From assembly GCA_964526035.1 (NCBI GenBank), contig CAZGKE010000042.1, forward strand, positions 1 to 24,212: 24,212 nt of DNA, read 5' to 3'. The stretch is from DAOMOD01 sp964526035. Its GTDB lineage: Bacteria > Pseudomonadota > Gammaproteobacteria > Xanthomonadales > BPKI01. This document shows, one piece after another, positions 8,336 through 15,321 of the stretch. Below the pieces are notes generated by a model. That model was not told the DNA's origin and searched no databases. It saw only the letters and a program-made list of their open reading frames with translations. The translations under genes and the position numbers were made by a program. Numbering within the stretch: position 1 is the first letter of the stretch; the number at the start of each line of letters is the position of its first letter.

Positions 8336-8742
8336 GCGGCGAGCGTACTCCGGTATTCCTGTCGCCGGGCGAGGGCAGGGCGTGGCCGATGGGCCGTATC
8401 GCCGCGGTCTTCAAGGCCGACGGCGAGGAAACCGCGGGCGGCTACAGCGTGTCCGAATGGTGGCTCGATCCACATACGCAGGGCCCCGGTGCGCACGCCC
8501 ATCCCGAGGACGATCTGTTCTACGTCATCGAAGGCACGATGAGCTTCCTTCTGGTCGACCGTTGGGTCGATGCGCCTGTTGGCAGCTTTGTGCTGGTACC
8601 CGGCGGCACCACGCACGATTTCGAAAATCGCAGCGAGGCGCGCGCAGGCGTGCTCAATTTCTCGGTGCCCGGCAATTTCGAGTCGCATATGCCGGCGATC
8701 TCCGACTGGTTTGCCGAGCATCCGCCGGGCCGCGCGGGCTGA
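8332..8742 (+). CDS. Cupin domain protein
   Basis: This 136-aa single-domain cupin shows motif 1 with HAHPEDDLFYVIEGTMSF (metal-ligand His, His and Glu) and motif 2 with VPGGTTHDFEN (the second-motif His). Many cupins bind a metal and act as isomerases, dioxygenases or small-molecule binders; the substrate is unknown here. The GTG start at 8332 overlaps the TGA of the VOC gene, so the two are translationally coupled and may act on the same compound, which is inference. The stop is 30 bases from the end of the convergent YjdF-like gene. Confidence 0.87.
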   Translation: MSGERTPVFLSPGEGRAWPMGRIAAVFKADGEETAGGYSVSEWWLDPHTQGPGAHAHPEDDLFYVIEGTMSFLLVDRWVDAPVGSFVLVPGGTTHDFENRSEARAGVLNFSVPGNFESHMPAISDWFAEHPPGRAG

Positions 8743-8772
8743 GCGGGCCGCTCGGTCGCGGGCGGCACTGGT

Positions 8773-9411
8773 TCAGCGGATCCCCAACTGCCGGTCGTGC
8801 AGGCGCGAAACTGCAAGTAGCGCCACGATGGCACCACACAGCGCAGAAAACATGTCCCATTGCGTATCCCAGATATCGCCCTGGGTCGCGAGGTAGGCGT
8901 CCGCGTCGCCACCCATGATCAGGGCCGCCCACCATTCGATGAGTTCGAAAAAAGCGCTGAAGCTGAGTGCCGCCGCGCACACCAGGTAGAACAGCCAGCC
9001 GCCGGGGCGCAGAGGAGTCAGCCGCAGCAGCAGTTCGCGCGCCAGGATGGCCGGAATGAAGCCCTGCGCCACATGTCCCAGCCGGTCGTAGTTGTTGCGA
9101 GTCAATTCGAACGCATCTCTGGCCCAGTCACCCAGCGGCGTCAGGGCATAGGTGTACTTGCCTCCGTAGATCAGAATCACGCAGTGGATCGCAATCAGCC
9201 AGTAGAGCAGGCGCGTCAGCGGGAAGCGTCCGCGTGTGGCCAGCAGCAGGGGAATGGCGGCCATCACCCAGATGACTTCCATGAACCAGGTCAGGCGGTC
9301 CGTCGGGTTGATGCCCGACCAGATCAGCACGGCCCCGACGGCGCCCAGCAGGGCGAGGCCTTCGGTGGTCGTGATGGTGATGCGCGGCTTGCGTCCGTAG
9401 AGCTCTTCCAC
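8773..9411 (-). CDS. yjdF: DUF2238 inner-membrane protein, YjdF homologue
   Basis: This 212-aa polytopic membrane protein matches E. coli YjdF (DUF2238). Its hallmark segments are YDRLGHVAQGFIPAI, LSFSAFFELIEWW and TQGDIWDTQWDM, with about six hydrophobic helices. The conserved Asp, His, Glu and Trp residues in these segments suggest an active or ion-binding site in the membrane, but the function is unknown. It starts 18 bases after the SDR gene on the same strand and is probably cotranscribed with it. GAGAAG shortly before ATG 9411 can act as ribosome binding site. Confidence 0.92.
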   Translation of the reverse strand: MEELYGRKPRITITTTEGLALLGAVGAVLIWSGINPTDRLTWFMEVIWVMAAIPLLLATRGRFPLTRLLYWLIAIHCVILIYGGKYTYALTPLGDWARDAFELTRNNYDRLGHVAQGFIPAILARELLLRLTPLRPGGWLFYLVCAAALSFSAFFELIEWWAALIMGGDADAYLATQGDIWDTQWDMFSALCGAIVALLAVSRLHDRQLGIR

Positions 9412-9429
9412 ATTCTTCTCCGGCTGGAA

Positions 9430-10191
9430 TCAGCGCACGTAGCTGGCGCCGTTGATGTCGATGCAGGCGCCGGTGGCGCTTGCGCAGGCGCCGCTCGCCA
9501 GAAAGGCGCACATCGCCGCGACCTCCTCGGGCTCGGCCATACGCCCGATCGGGATGTCGCTCTTCGCCGCCGCCAGGCCCGCGGCGTTGTCCGGCGCCAT
9601 GCGCGTGTTGATCCAGCCCGGCGCCAGCGCGTAGCAGAGCACGCCGTCCTTGCCGAAGGCGCGCGCCAGGGTCTTGGTCAGCGCCAGCACCGCGCCCTTG
9701 GAGGCGGCATAGGCGCTGTGGTCTGCGTCGTCGCCGCGGTAGCCGGCGCGACTGGCGATGTTGACGATGCTGCCACCGCCACGCCCGGCAAACGCGGGTA
9801 CGGCTGCACGGCAGAGGTCAGCCAGCGCACGCAGGTTGACCTGCAGCACCTGATCCCAGGCGGCGTTCCACGTTCCATCGTCAGCATCGAGTGGATTGGC
9901 GACATAGATGCCGGCATTGTTGATCAGGACGTCCATGCGCCCTTCGCAAAGCGCGTCAGCCTCGGCGAACAGCCGCGTACCGGCCCCTGTTTCGGCGAGA
10001 TCGGCCGCGACCACGCCAAGGGCACGCGCGCCGAGCGCCTTGGCGGCTTCGACGGCGCGATCGAGATGGGTATTGGCGTGCAGTACGACTTCCGCGCCCT
10101 GCGCCGCAAAGAGCTGCGCTGCGGCGAGGCCGACGCCGTGGCTGGAGCCGGTGATCAGGGCGCGCTTGCCGGAGAGCGGGAGGGTCATCAT
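9430..10191 (-). CDS. SDR-family NAD(P)-dependent oxidoreductase
   Basis: This 253-aa classical short-chain dehydrogenase shows the cofactor motif TGSSHGVG (14-21), NNAG (91-94), catalytic Ser147, Tyr161 and Lys165 (YAASK), and an APGWINTRM segment after the active site. The His/Thr-rich HANTHLDRA turn after beta-2 lacks an acidic residue at the usual spot, which leans toward NADPH. The substrate cannot be read. The start is uncertain: ATG 10191 or 10188 fits the family, and ATG 10215 is possible; none has a strong ribosome binding site. It is divergent from the amidase gene and followed by the yjdF-like gene. Confidence 0.9.
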   Translation of the reverse strand: MMTLPLSGKRALITGSSHGVGLAAAQLFAAQGAEVVLHANTHLDRAVEAAKALGARALGVVAADLAETGAGTRLFAEADALCEGRMDVLINNAGIYVANPLDADDGTWNAAWDQVLQVNLRALADLCRAAVPAFAGRGGGSIVNIASRAGYRGDDADHSAYAASKGAVLALTKTLARAFGKDGVLCYALAPGWINTRMAPDNAAGLAAAKSDIPIGRMAEPEEVAAMCAFLASGACASATGACIDINGASYVR

Positions 10192-10395
10192 GCAGTCGAG
10201 TATTGTGGGGTGCATCAGCCTGCCCGGTCCATGCGTTCGCCACAAGCGGAGCGCCAAGATTTGGCTTTGTACGTGGGGGGACGGTGACGGGCAAGCCCGT
10301 CATCACAGCAGCGGGAGAGGCTCTTGTAGAGCGGGACCTGGCCCGCTTCGTGCGCTAGTAGACTTGAGCACTGCGGAAATGCGGAGGTCTTCGCT
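10192..10395. promoter_or_regulatory. Divergent intergenic region with two inverted repeats
   Basis: These 204 bases separate the SDR and amidase genes and should hold promoters for both. They contain an 18-base near-palindrome (TGACGGGC 10285-10292, loop AA, GCCCGTCA 10295-10302). About 28 bases later comes a second stem, AGCGGG (10330-10335) with CCCGCT (10342-10347), preceded by CTCTTGTAG. The layout resembles degenerate REP-type elements common between genes of high-GC gammaproteobacteria. GGAGG (10383-10387) is the amidase ribosome binding site. Confidence 0.4.
10285..10347. repeat. Possible degenerate REP-like paired palindromes
   Basis: Two GC-rich stems sit in one intergenic gap: an 8-bp stem with a 2-base loop (10285-10302) and a 6-bp stem with a 6-base loop (10330-10347). 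Both have GCGGGC-type arms. No second copy exists in this window, so the repeat nature is inferred from form only. Confidence 0.3.
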
Positions 10396-11925
10396 GTGAA
10401 ACGTCTTGCGTGGCTGTGGCTTGTCCTGGCGCTTGCCGCCTGCCAGCATGTGGCGAGGCCACCGACGCAGCACTTCGCGTTTGCATCGATCGCGGAAATG
10501 CAGGCGGCCATGGATGCGGGCACGCTCTCGGCCGAGATGCTGGTGTCGGACGCGCACGCACGCATCGATGCGATGGATCGCAGCGGCCCACGGCTCAACG
10601 CGGTGATCGCCTTGAATCCCGCAGCGCTCGACATCGCCCGCGCCCTCGACGAAGAGCGCAGGCGCAGCGGGCCACGTGGACCACTGCACGGCATCCCGGT
10701 GCTGCTCAAGGACAACATCGACACCGGCGATGGCATGGTGACCTCCGCTGGATCGCTGGCCCTGGCCGAACACCGGCCCCAGCATGATGCGCATATCGTC
10801 GAGCGTCTGCGCGCGGCCGGCGTGGTGATTCTGGGCAAGGCCAATCTGAGCGAATGGGCCAATTTCCGCGGCAACCGATCGACCAGCGGCTGGAGTTCCC
10901 TTGGCGGACAGACCAGAAATGCCGTGGACCCGACGCGCAATCCCTGCGGCTCGAGTTCCGGCCCTGCAGTCGCAGTCGCCGCCGGTTACGTACCGCTCGC
11001 GATCGGCACCGAGACCAACGGATCCATTGTCTGCCCGGCCGCGGCCAACGGCGTGATCGGTCTCAAGCCGACGGTGGGCCTGGTGAGTCGACGCGGCATC
11101 GTTCCGATTGCGCTCAGCCAGGACACCGCAGGTCCCATCACGCGCAGCGTGGCCGATGCCGCCCTGGCGCTTGCGGTCATGGCGGGCAGCGACGCGCTGG
11201 ACGACGCCACAGCGGACGCCGACGCGAAAGGTTCCGACTACGTCGGCGCGATTGGCAGCTCCACGCTGCGTGGCTTGCGGATCGGCGTGGTGAGGCGGCA
11301 CTTCGGCGTTCATCGGGAAACGGATGCGCTGATGGAGGTGGCGCTCGAGGTGCTGCGTACGGCCGGCGCGGAAATCGTCGATCCGGCGGACATTCCCACG
11401 CACGGGCAGTTCAACAGCGCTTCCTTCGAGGTTCTGCTGCACGAATTCCGCCCGCATCTGGAAGCGTACCTGGCCGACAGTGGCGCGCCACTGAGCTCTC
11501 TCGATGCCCTGATCGCCTTCAATCGCGAGCATGCCGACATGGTGATGCCATGGTTCGGCCAGGAGCTGTTCGAGCGGGCAGCCCTCAAGCCGGGTCTGGA
11601 CGATCCGGCCTATTTCCAGGCACGCGACGACGCGCGCCGTCTGGCGGGCCCTGATGGCATCGATGCGGTGATGGATTCACTCGGGCTCGACGTGCTGGTC
11701 GCGCCCAGTAACGCCCCGGCCTGGCTCACCGATCCGTTGCTCGGCGATCACTTTCTCGGCGGCAGTTCGTCTGCCGCCGCAGTGGCCGGTTACCCCAATA
11801 TCACGGTGCCGGCGGGACGCGTCGGCGGGCTGCCGGTCGGGATCAGCTTCTTTGGACGCGCCTACGACGAGGCTCGCTTGCTGGCCATCGCCCACGCATT
11901 CGAAGTCGCACGCGGCGAACCCTGA
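10396..11925 (+). CDS. Exported lipoprotein amidase, peptide-amidase (Pam) type
   Basis: This 509-aa amidase-signature enzyme carries a lipoprotein signal (residues 1-16, box LAAC, lipidated Cys16; the following Gln favours the outer membrane). The Ser-cis-Ser-Lys triad is visible as Lys105 (LLKDN), Ser186 (CGSSSG) and Ser210 (TNGSI). Segments such as LSEWANFRGN, GGQTRN, GLKPTVGLVSR and SQDTAGP match Stenotrophomonas maltophilia peptide amidase, which removes C-terminal amides from peptides; the same substrate class is inferred. Small differences from Pam as I recall it are Pro190 after CGSSSG and Asn208 in place of Asp before the nucleophile loop, neither catalytic. GTG 10396 has GGAGG 8 bases upstream. 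It is apparently monocistronic and ends 3 bases from the convergent lysR gene. Confidence 0.93.
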   Translation: MKRLAWLWLVLALAACQHVARPPTQHFAFASIAEMQAAMDAGTLSAEMLVSDAHARIDAMDRSGPRLNAVIALNPAALDIARALDEERRRSGPRGPLHGIPVLLKDNIDTGDGMVTSAGSLALAEHRPQHDAHIVERLRAAGVVILGKANLSEWANFRGNRSTSGWSSLGGQTRNAVDPTRNPCGSSSGPAVAVAAGYVPLAIGTETNGSIVCPAAANGVIGLKPTVGLVSRRGIVPIALSQDTAGPITRSVADAALALAVMAGSDALDDATADADAKGSDYVGAIGSSTLRGLRIGVVRRHFGVHRETDALMEVALEVLRTAGAEIVDPADIPTHGQFNSASFEVLLHEFRPHLEAYLADSGAPLSSLDALIAFNREHADMVMPWFGQELFERAALKPGLDDPAYFQARDDARRLAGPDGIDAVMDSLGLDVLVAPSNAPAWLTDPLLGDHFLGGSSSAAAVAGYPNITVPAGRVGGLPVGISFFGRAYDEARLLAIAHAFEVARGEP

Positions 11926-11928
11926 GTA

Positions 11929-12855
11929 TCAGTGCGCCGCGCGCGGATACGCAGCCGCTGCTGCAGGCATGGTTTCGACCAGGAAATCGATGAAGGCGCG
12001 CACCGCCGGCAGCAGGCCGCGCCGGTGCGGGAACACTGCATGGAATATGCCTTGCGGCAGTCGCCAGTCGGGCAGGACACGCAGCAGCGCGCCGTCCGCG
12101 ATATCAGCACGCGCGACGCTCTCGGGGAGCAGGGCAATGCCGCGCCCGGCGAGCGCCGCAGCGCGCAGCACGTTGAAATCGTGGCAGTCGAGCACCGGCT
12201 CATGCGCGACTTCGACGCGCACCCCTTCCGGGCCGGTCAGCGTCCAGGTGGGATGCTCACGTCCCCGTTCGAAAACCAGTGTGGGGTGGTCGGAGAGCTG
12301 TGCCGGCACGTCCAGCGCTGCGGCCGCAAGCAGATAGGCGGGACTGGCCACCAGCAGCTCGTCGAGTTCGGCGAACTGGCGCATCACCACGCCATCCTCC
12401 CCGCTCGGCGTGGTGCGCACCCGCAGCGCCACGTCGAAGCTCTCGGCGAGAAGGTCGACACGTCGGTTGCTCACCTCGATATCAAGGCGAACCTTGGGAA
12501 AACGCGCCATGAAGCTCGGCAGCACCGGGGCCAGCACGCTGTTGGCGATGGACGCCGGGCACGCCACGCGCAGCAATCCGCGCGGTTCTGCAGTCGCTGC
12601 AGCCGCCGCATCCATGGCGGCGTCGGCTTCGGCCAGCATGGCCTTGGCATGGCGGTGAACTTCGCGGCCGGCGTCGGTGACCACGAAGCGCCGCGTCGAT
12701 CGCTGTAGCAGGCGCAGGTCGAGCCGCGCCTCGAGCGCATCGACATGCCGCGAAAGCCGCGACTTGGGGATGCCCAGCGCGCGACCGGCGGCGGCGAATC
12801 CGCCGTGGTCGACGACCATCGCGAAGTAATAGAGGGCGTCAAGCGAGGGCTGCAT
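11929..12855 (-). CDS. LysR-family transcriptional regulator
   Basis: This 308-aa regulator has an N-terminal winged helix-turn-helix (about 4-62: LDALYYFAMVVDHGGFAAAGRALGIP is the scanning part, then SRLSRHVDALEARL) and a periplasmic-binding-protein-like effector domain (about 90-295). The length is typical. I chose ATG 12855, where homology begins. It is divergent from the azoreductase gene across 133 bases, the classic layout for a LysR protein controlling its neighbour, so regulation of azoR in response to quinones, azo compounds or electrophiles is inferred. It ends 3 bases from the amidase stop. Confidence 0.93.
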   Translation of the reverse strand: MQPSLDALYYFAMVVDHGGFAAAGRALGIPKSRLSRHVDALEARLDLRLLQRSTRRFVVTDAGREVHRHAKAMLAEADAAMDAAAAATAEPRGLLRVACPASIANSVLAPVLPSFMARFPKVRLDIEVSNRRVDLLAESFDVALRVRTTPSGEDGVVMRQFAELDELLVASPAYLLAAAALDVPAQLSDHPTLVFERGREHPTWTLTGPEGVRVEVAHEPVLDCHDFNVLRAAALAGRGIALLPESVARADIADGALLRVLPDWRLPQGIFHAVFPHRRGLLPAVRAFIDFLVETMPAAAAAYPRAAH

Positions 12856-12988
12856 GGCCGAATAGTGCCTAAACCTCTTGAGAACAAATAACGCCAAAAA
12901 TGGAACGATGAGTCCCGATTATGCCGGATTATCATCGAATGAATCGACGCGTAGGCTTGAACCAGTCCTTCAATGCGAGATTCCCGCC
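12856..12988. promoter_or_regulatory. lysR-azoR divergent promoter region
   Basis: This 133-base region is the most AT-rich in the window. It has a repeated GATTAT (12917-12922 and 12927-12932) and an inverted pair CGATGA (12906-12911) with TCATCG (12932-12937). TCGAATGAATCGA (12935-12947) fits the LysR-type T-N11-A operator form with five of six paired positions. No -35/-10 pair at good spacing could be fixed. Confidence 0.45.
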
Positions 12989-13576
12989 ATGAAACTCCTG
13001 CATATTGATTCCAGCGCGCTCGGTGCCAACAGCGTCAGCCGTACCCTCACCGAGGCCATCGTCGGTCGCTTTCGCACTCAGGTCGGCGCCATCGAAGTGA
13101 TCCGTCGTGATCTGGACCTGGATCCGCTGCCGCACCTGACCGCGCGCGTGCTTTCTGGTGAGGACGCTGAAGGCGGTGAGCGAGGGACGCAGGTGCTGGA
13201 CGAGTTCCTTGCGGCGGACGTAGTGGTGATCGGAGTGCCCATGTACAACTTCAGCGTTCCCTCGACGCTGAAGGCGTGGATCGACCGTATCGCCGTGGCC
13301 GGCAAGACCTTCCGCTATGGCGCGAACGGCCCCGAAGGCCTGGCAGGCGGCAAGCGCGTGATCCTGGCCATTGCCCAGGGTGGCGTGCACCAGTCGGGTG
13401 GTGCCAGCGATTTTCAGGAAAGCTATCTGCGTTTCCTGTTCGGCTTCATCGGCATCACCGATCTCGAAGTGGTGCGCGCGCAGGGCGTCAACCAGTCCGG
13501 CGATCATCGCGGCAAGGCCATCGAAAGCGCGCTGGCGTCCTTGCCTGATCCGGATCGCCTGCCGCGCGCGGCCTGA
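12989..13576 (+). CDS. azoR: FMN-dependent NADH-azoreductase / NAD(P)H quinone oxidoreductase
   Basis: This 195-aa flavodoxin-like oxidoreductase of the AzoR family reduces azo compounds and quinones by two electrons using FMN and NAD(P)H. The FMN-phosphate loop SSALGANSVSR lies near residues 8-18. The flavin-contact motif PMYNFSVPSTLKAWIDR follows, then the GGVHQ region, all typical of AzoR. The length matches E. coli AzoR (201 aa). I chose ATG 12989, where the conserved KLLHIDSS begins; further upstream the frame has no homology. It is divergent from lysR and followed by an intrinsic terminator, so it is probably a single-gene transcript. Confidence 0.95.
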   Translation: MKLLHIDSSALGANSVSRTLTEAIVGRFRTQVGAIEVIRRDLDLDPLPHLTARVLSGEDAEGGERGTQVLDEFLAADVVVIGVPMYNFSVPSTLKAWIDRIAVAGKTFRYGANGPEGLAGGKRVILAIAQGGVHQSGGASDFQESYLRFLFGFIGITDLEVVRAQGVNQSGDHRGKAIESALASLPDPDRLPRAA

Positions 13577-13589
13577 GGAACCTCTGAAC

Positions 13590-13614
13590 AAGTCCGCGCT
13601 TGGCGGGGACTTTT
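13590..13614 (+). terminator. Intrinsic terminator of azoR
   Basis: Arms 13590-13599 and 13603-13612 pair in nine of ten positions (one G-G mismatch) with a 3-base loop. The T run at 13611-13614 overlaps the stem end. It begins 13 bases after the azoR stop and is correctly oriented. Confidence 0.7.
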
Positions 13615-13672
13615 CGACGGCCCGGTTCCGGTCCATGATGCCCGTCCGGACAGCGGGTCCGGAGGTTCAAGT

Positions 13673-13677
13673 GGAGG
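13673..13677 (+). promoter_or_regulatory. Strong Shine-Dalgarno site before a 57-codon ORF
   Basis: GGAGG, part of a longer GGAGGGGA run, lies 6 bases before ATG 13684. This is the main reason to take the short frame seriously. Confidence 0.45.
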
Positions 13678-13683
13678 GGAGCC

Positions 13684-13857
13684 ATGCCATCGAAACATGA
13701 AGACGGGAACGACCAGCATCGTCCCGAGCGCCGCAGCGGCGAGGATCGTCGTCAGCTGGAGGATCGGCGGCGGGACGCGCGTGTCGGGACGGCGCAGCCG
13801 CGCCGCAATGGCGCGGATCGTCGCAGGGCAGGAACGGGCAATACACGCGACGGTTGA
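13684..13857 (+). CDS. Possible 57-aa Arg/Asp-rich microprotein
   Basis: This short frame lies between the azoR terminator and the convergent redoxin gene. The product is very charged and carries three related blocks (ERRSGEDRR, EDRRRDARV, RRNGADRR), a pattern often seen in linkers and short proteins of Proteobacteria. There is no hydrophobic segment. In its favour are an excellent GGAGG at 6 bases, an ATG and the block repeats. Against it, third-position GC (about 67% by my count) is lower than expected for this genome, and the antisense frame is also open and encodes a hydrophobic helix. If real, it would be transcribed separately, because the azoR terminator lies just upstream. Function unknown. 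Confidence 0.4.
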   Translation: MPSKHEDGNDQHRPERRSGEDRRQLEDRRRDARVGTAQPRRNGADRRRAGTGNTRDG

Positions 13858-13880
13858 CGTAGCCTCCTGCAAGTTTTTCT

Positions 13881-14426
13881 TCAGGGCAAGGCGCAGCCGT
13901 CGGCGTCGCACCGCGCCGCGGCTGGGTCATCGCTACCGCGTGCGGGTGATGGTAGTGGCTCTCCGACCAGAGCCATCACTTCGGCGCCGACGCGCATGTC
14001 GTCGAGTCGACCGAAGTTCTTGAGGCGCATCTGCCCGGCGCGATCGATGAGGACCAGGCTGGGCGTGCCCTCGAGCTGCCACGCACGCATGGTCTGCGGG
14101 ATGCGGTCGTCGGACGATGCGGCGTCGACGCCCACCGGGAACTCGATTCTGTACTCGTGCAGGAAGGCCGCCAGCGCTTCCGGGTTCATCGCGGCATGGT
14201 GCTCGAACACCGTATGCAGGCCGATGACCGCGACCTGATCACGCGGAAACAGCGCGTGTATGCGCGCGGCCTGGGGCAGGGCGTGCGAGACGCAGCCGGG
14301 ACACAGCATCTGAAAGGCTTCGATCACCACCACGCGGCCGCGGAAATCGTCGAGCGACAGCGCCGCGCGGGTGTTGAACCACTGCGATACCTGCAGTGGC
14401 GGTGGGGAAACGGGTAGGGTCGACAT
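13881..14426 (-). CDS. Redoxin/TlpA-like thioredoxin-fold protein with extra C-terminal Cys pair
   Basis: This 181-aa thioredoxin-fold protein of the AhpC/TSA-redoxin type has VVIEAFQMLCPGC with redox Cys42 and Cys45 (CPGC) and a cis-Pro motif (GTPS, Pro122). LIDRAGQMRLKNFGRLD follows as the typical last strand. No signal peptide is seen, so it should be cytosolic, unlike exported TlpA proteins. The tail ends CDADGCALP, giving a second Cys pair (173 and 178) that could be redox active or bind metal. ATG 14426 has GGAGA 7-8 bases upstream. It is third in a minus-strand module after marR and the secreted-protein gene, 53 bases behind the latter. The substrate is unknown. Confidence 0.85.
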   Translation of the reverse strand: MSTLPVSPPPLQVSQWFNTRAALSLDDFRGRVVVIEAFQMLCPGCVSHALPQAARIHALFPRDQVAVIGLHTVFEHHAAMNPEALAAFLHEYRIEFPVGVDAASSDDRIPQTMRAWQLEGTPSLVLIDRAGQMRLKNFGRLDDMRVGAEVMALVGEPLPSPARGSDDPAAARCDADGCALP

Positions 14427-14479
14427 CAGCTGGTCTCCGTCGAGGAGGCGCGCGCGGCAGCCGCCGCGCGCGCCAGCCG

Positions 14480-15235
14480 TTACTGGTTGGTCTTGCCTGG
14501 CAGGCTGAGGTCGCCCGAAGCCAGCTTGAACACGTCGACCACGCAAAGCAGTGGCGCGTGCACGCTCTCGTTCACGCGCAGCCCGGCGGTCACGCCGTCG
14601 AAGCCAGCCTGCTCCACCGCGGCGATATCGTCGAAAGGCACACGCACTTCCACGGTGTCGCCATCGAACAGCGGTTGCCAGCCAGGGCTGTCGATGAGGA
14701 TCGGCAGTCCCGGCCAGGTCTTCGGCAGCCTTGGTTTGTTGCCATCCGGGATGTCGACGACGCCGAGCATGCCTTCGCCGCAGTGCTCGTTGGGCGCCAG
14801 CACCACCCAATGGCTGTGCCAGTCGTCGCCGTCGTTGTTCGGGTCGCCGTCGCCGTTTTCGTCAAACAGCGGCGTGTCGTCAAAGTCCGGGTGGGATGTG
14901 ACCGCCAGCGCCAGGATGCCGGCGCCCTTCGCGAATCCGACCTCCCAGGGATCGATGCTGGTGGGCCACACGTAGGAAAACACCGGCGCGCCGGCAAGCC
15001 GCCCGACGGCGTCGGGTTTGCGCACGCCGGCCTTGCCGGACACCGCCATGTGAAACAGCGCAGTGCGGTCCTCGGTACTGATCCTGGTGTGGACGATGTC
15101 GAACTCGGCGGCGACGCCTTCGCTCGAAGCACTGTGGATGCCGCCGCTGTGGGCAAAAGCACTGCCGCAGGCGACGAGCGCGAGGGCGAGCACATGGGGG
15201 CGGAACGCATGGGCATGGGAACGGGGGTGTTGCAT
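14480..15235 (-). CDS. Secreted protein of unknown function with Asp-rich calcium-like loop
   Basis: I do not recognise a named family. The 251-aa product has a signal peptide (about 1-28, cleavage after AFA) and a mature N-terminus HSGGIHS. The mature part is probably beta-rich. It contains an Asp/Asn/Gly loop (DENGDGDPNNDGDDWH, 125-140) like EF-hand-type or thrombospondin-3-type calcium loops. Cys152 and Cys231 could form a disulfide in the periplasm; Cys23 lies in the signal peptide. AGAGGAG lies 8 bases before ATG 15235. It lies between marR and the redoxin gene in the same orientation, so regulation by the MarR protein is inferred. The alternative that it is a lipoprotein is weak, because no proper lipobox surrounds Cys23. 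Confidence 0.82.
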   Translation of the reverse strand: MQHPRSHAHAFRPHVLALALVACGSAFAHSGGIHSASSEGVAAEFDIVHTRISTEDRTALFHMAVSGKAGVRKPDAVGRLAGAPVFSYVWPTSIDPWEVGFAKGAGILALAVTSHPDFDDTPLFDENGDGDPNNDGDDWHSHWVVLAPNEHCGEGMLGVVDIPDGNKPRLPKTWPGLPILIDSPGWQPLFDGDTVEVRVPFDDIAAVEQAGFDGVTAGLRVNESVHAPLLCVVDVFKLASGDLSLPGKTNQ

Positions 15236-15278
15236 ACTGGTGACTCCTCTTGCTGGGTCCAAACGCGGTGGGAGGAAT

Positions 15279-15318
15279 GGGCGGCGGCCGATGCCAGTCG
15301 GTCGTCGCCCGCTTTTTT
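15279..15318 (+). terminator. Strong plus-strand intrinsic terminator inside a minus-strand module
   Basis: Arms 15279-15291 and 15298-15310 form a 13-bp stem (two G-U pairs) with a 6-base loop, followed by GC and six T (15313-15318). It would stop + strand transcripts, yet both flanking genes are on the minus strand. In the minus direction the hairpin has no T tract after it. It lies between the marR stop (15322) and ATG 15235. Confidence 0.65.
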
Positions 15319-15321
15319 CCG

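Noticed and set aside
8860..10287. 475-codon + strand open frame across the yjdF-like and SDR genes
   Set aside because: It runs antisense through two genes with clear family motifs, is low-complexity Gln/Arg/Ala, and has no plausible start site or homology.
10303..11532. 409-codon minus-strand frame under the amidase gene
   Set aside because: It is a shadow of the amidase codons; the amidase triad and lipobox are intact on the + strand.
12856..12892. TTGTTC, 17 bases, TATTCG on the minus strand as the lysR promoter
   Set aside because: The -10 would lie only three bases before the lysR ATG, placing the transcription start inside the gene.
13504..13911. 135-codon minus-strand frame with a hydrophobic helix opposite the microORF
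   Set aside because: It runs through the azoR terminator and 72 bases into azoR and starts inside the redoxin gene. The helix can arise as the complement of Arg/Asp codons. Kept only as the rival of the + strand microORF.
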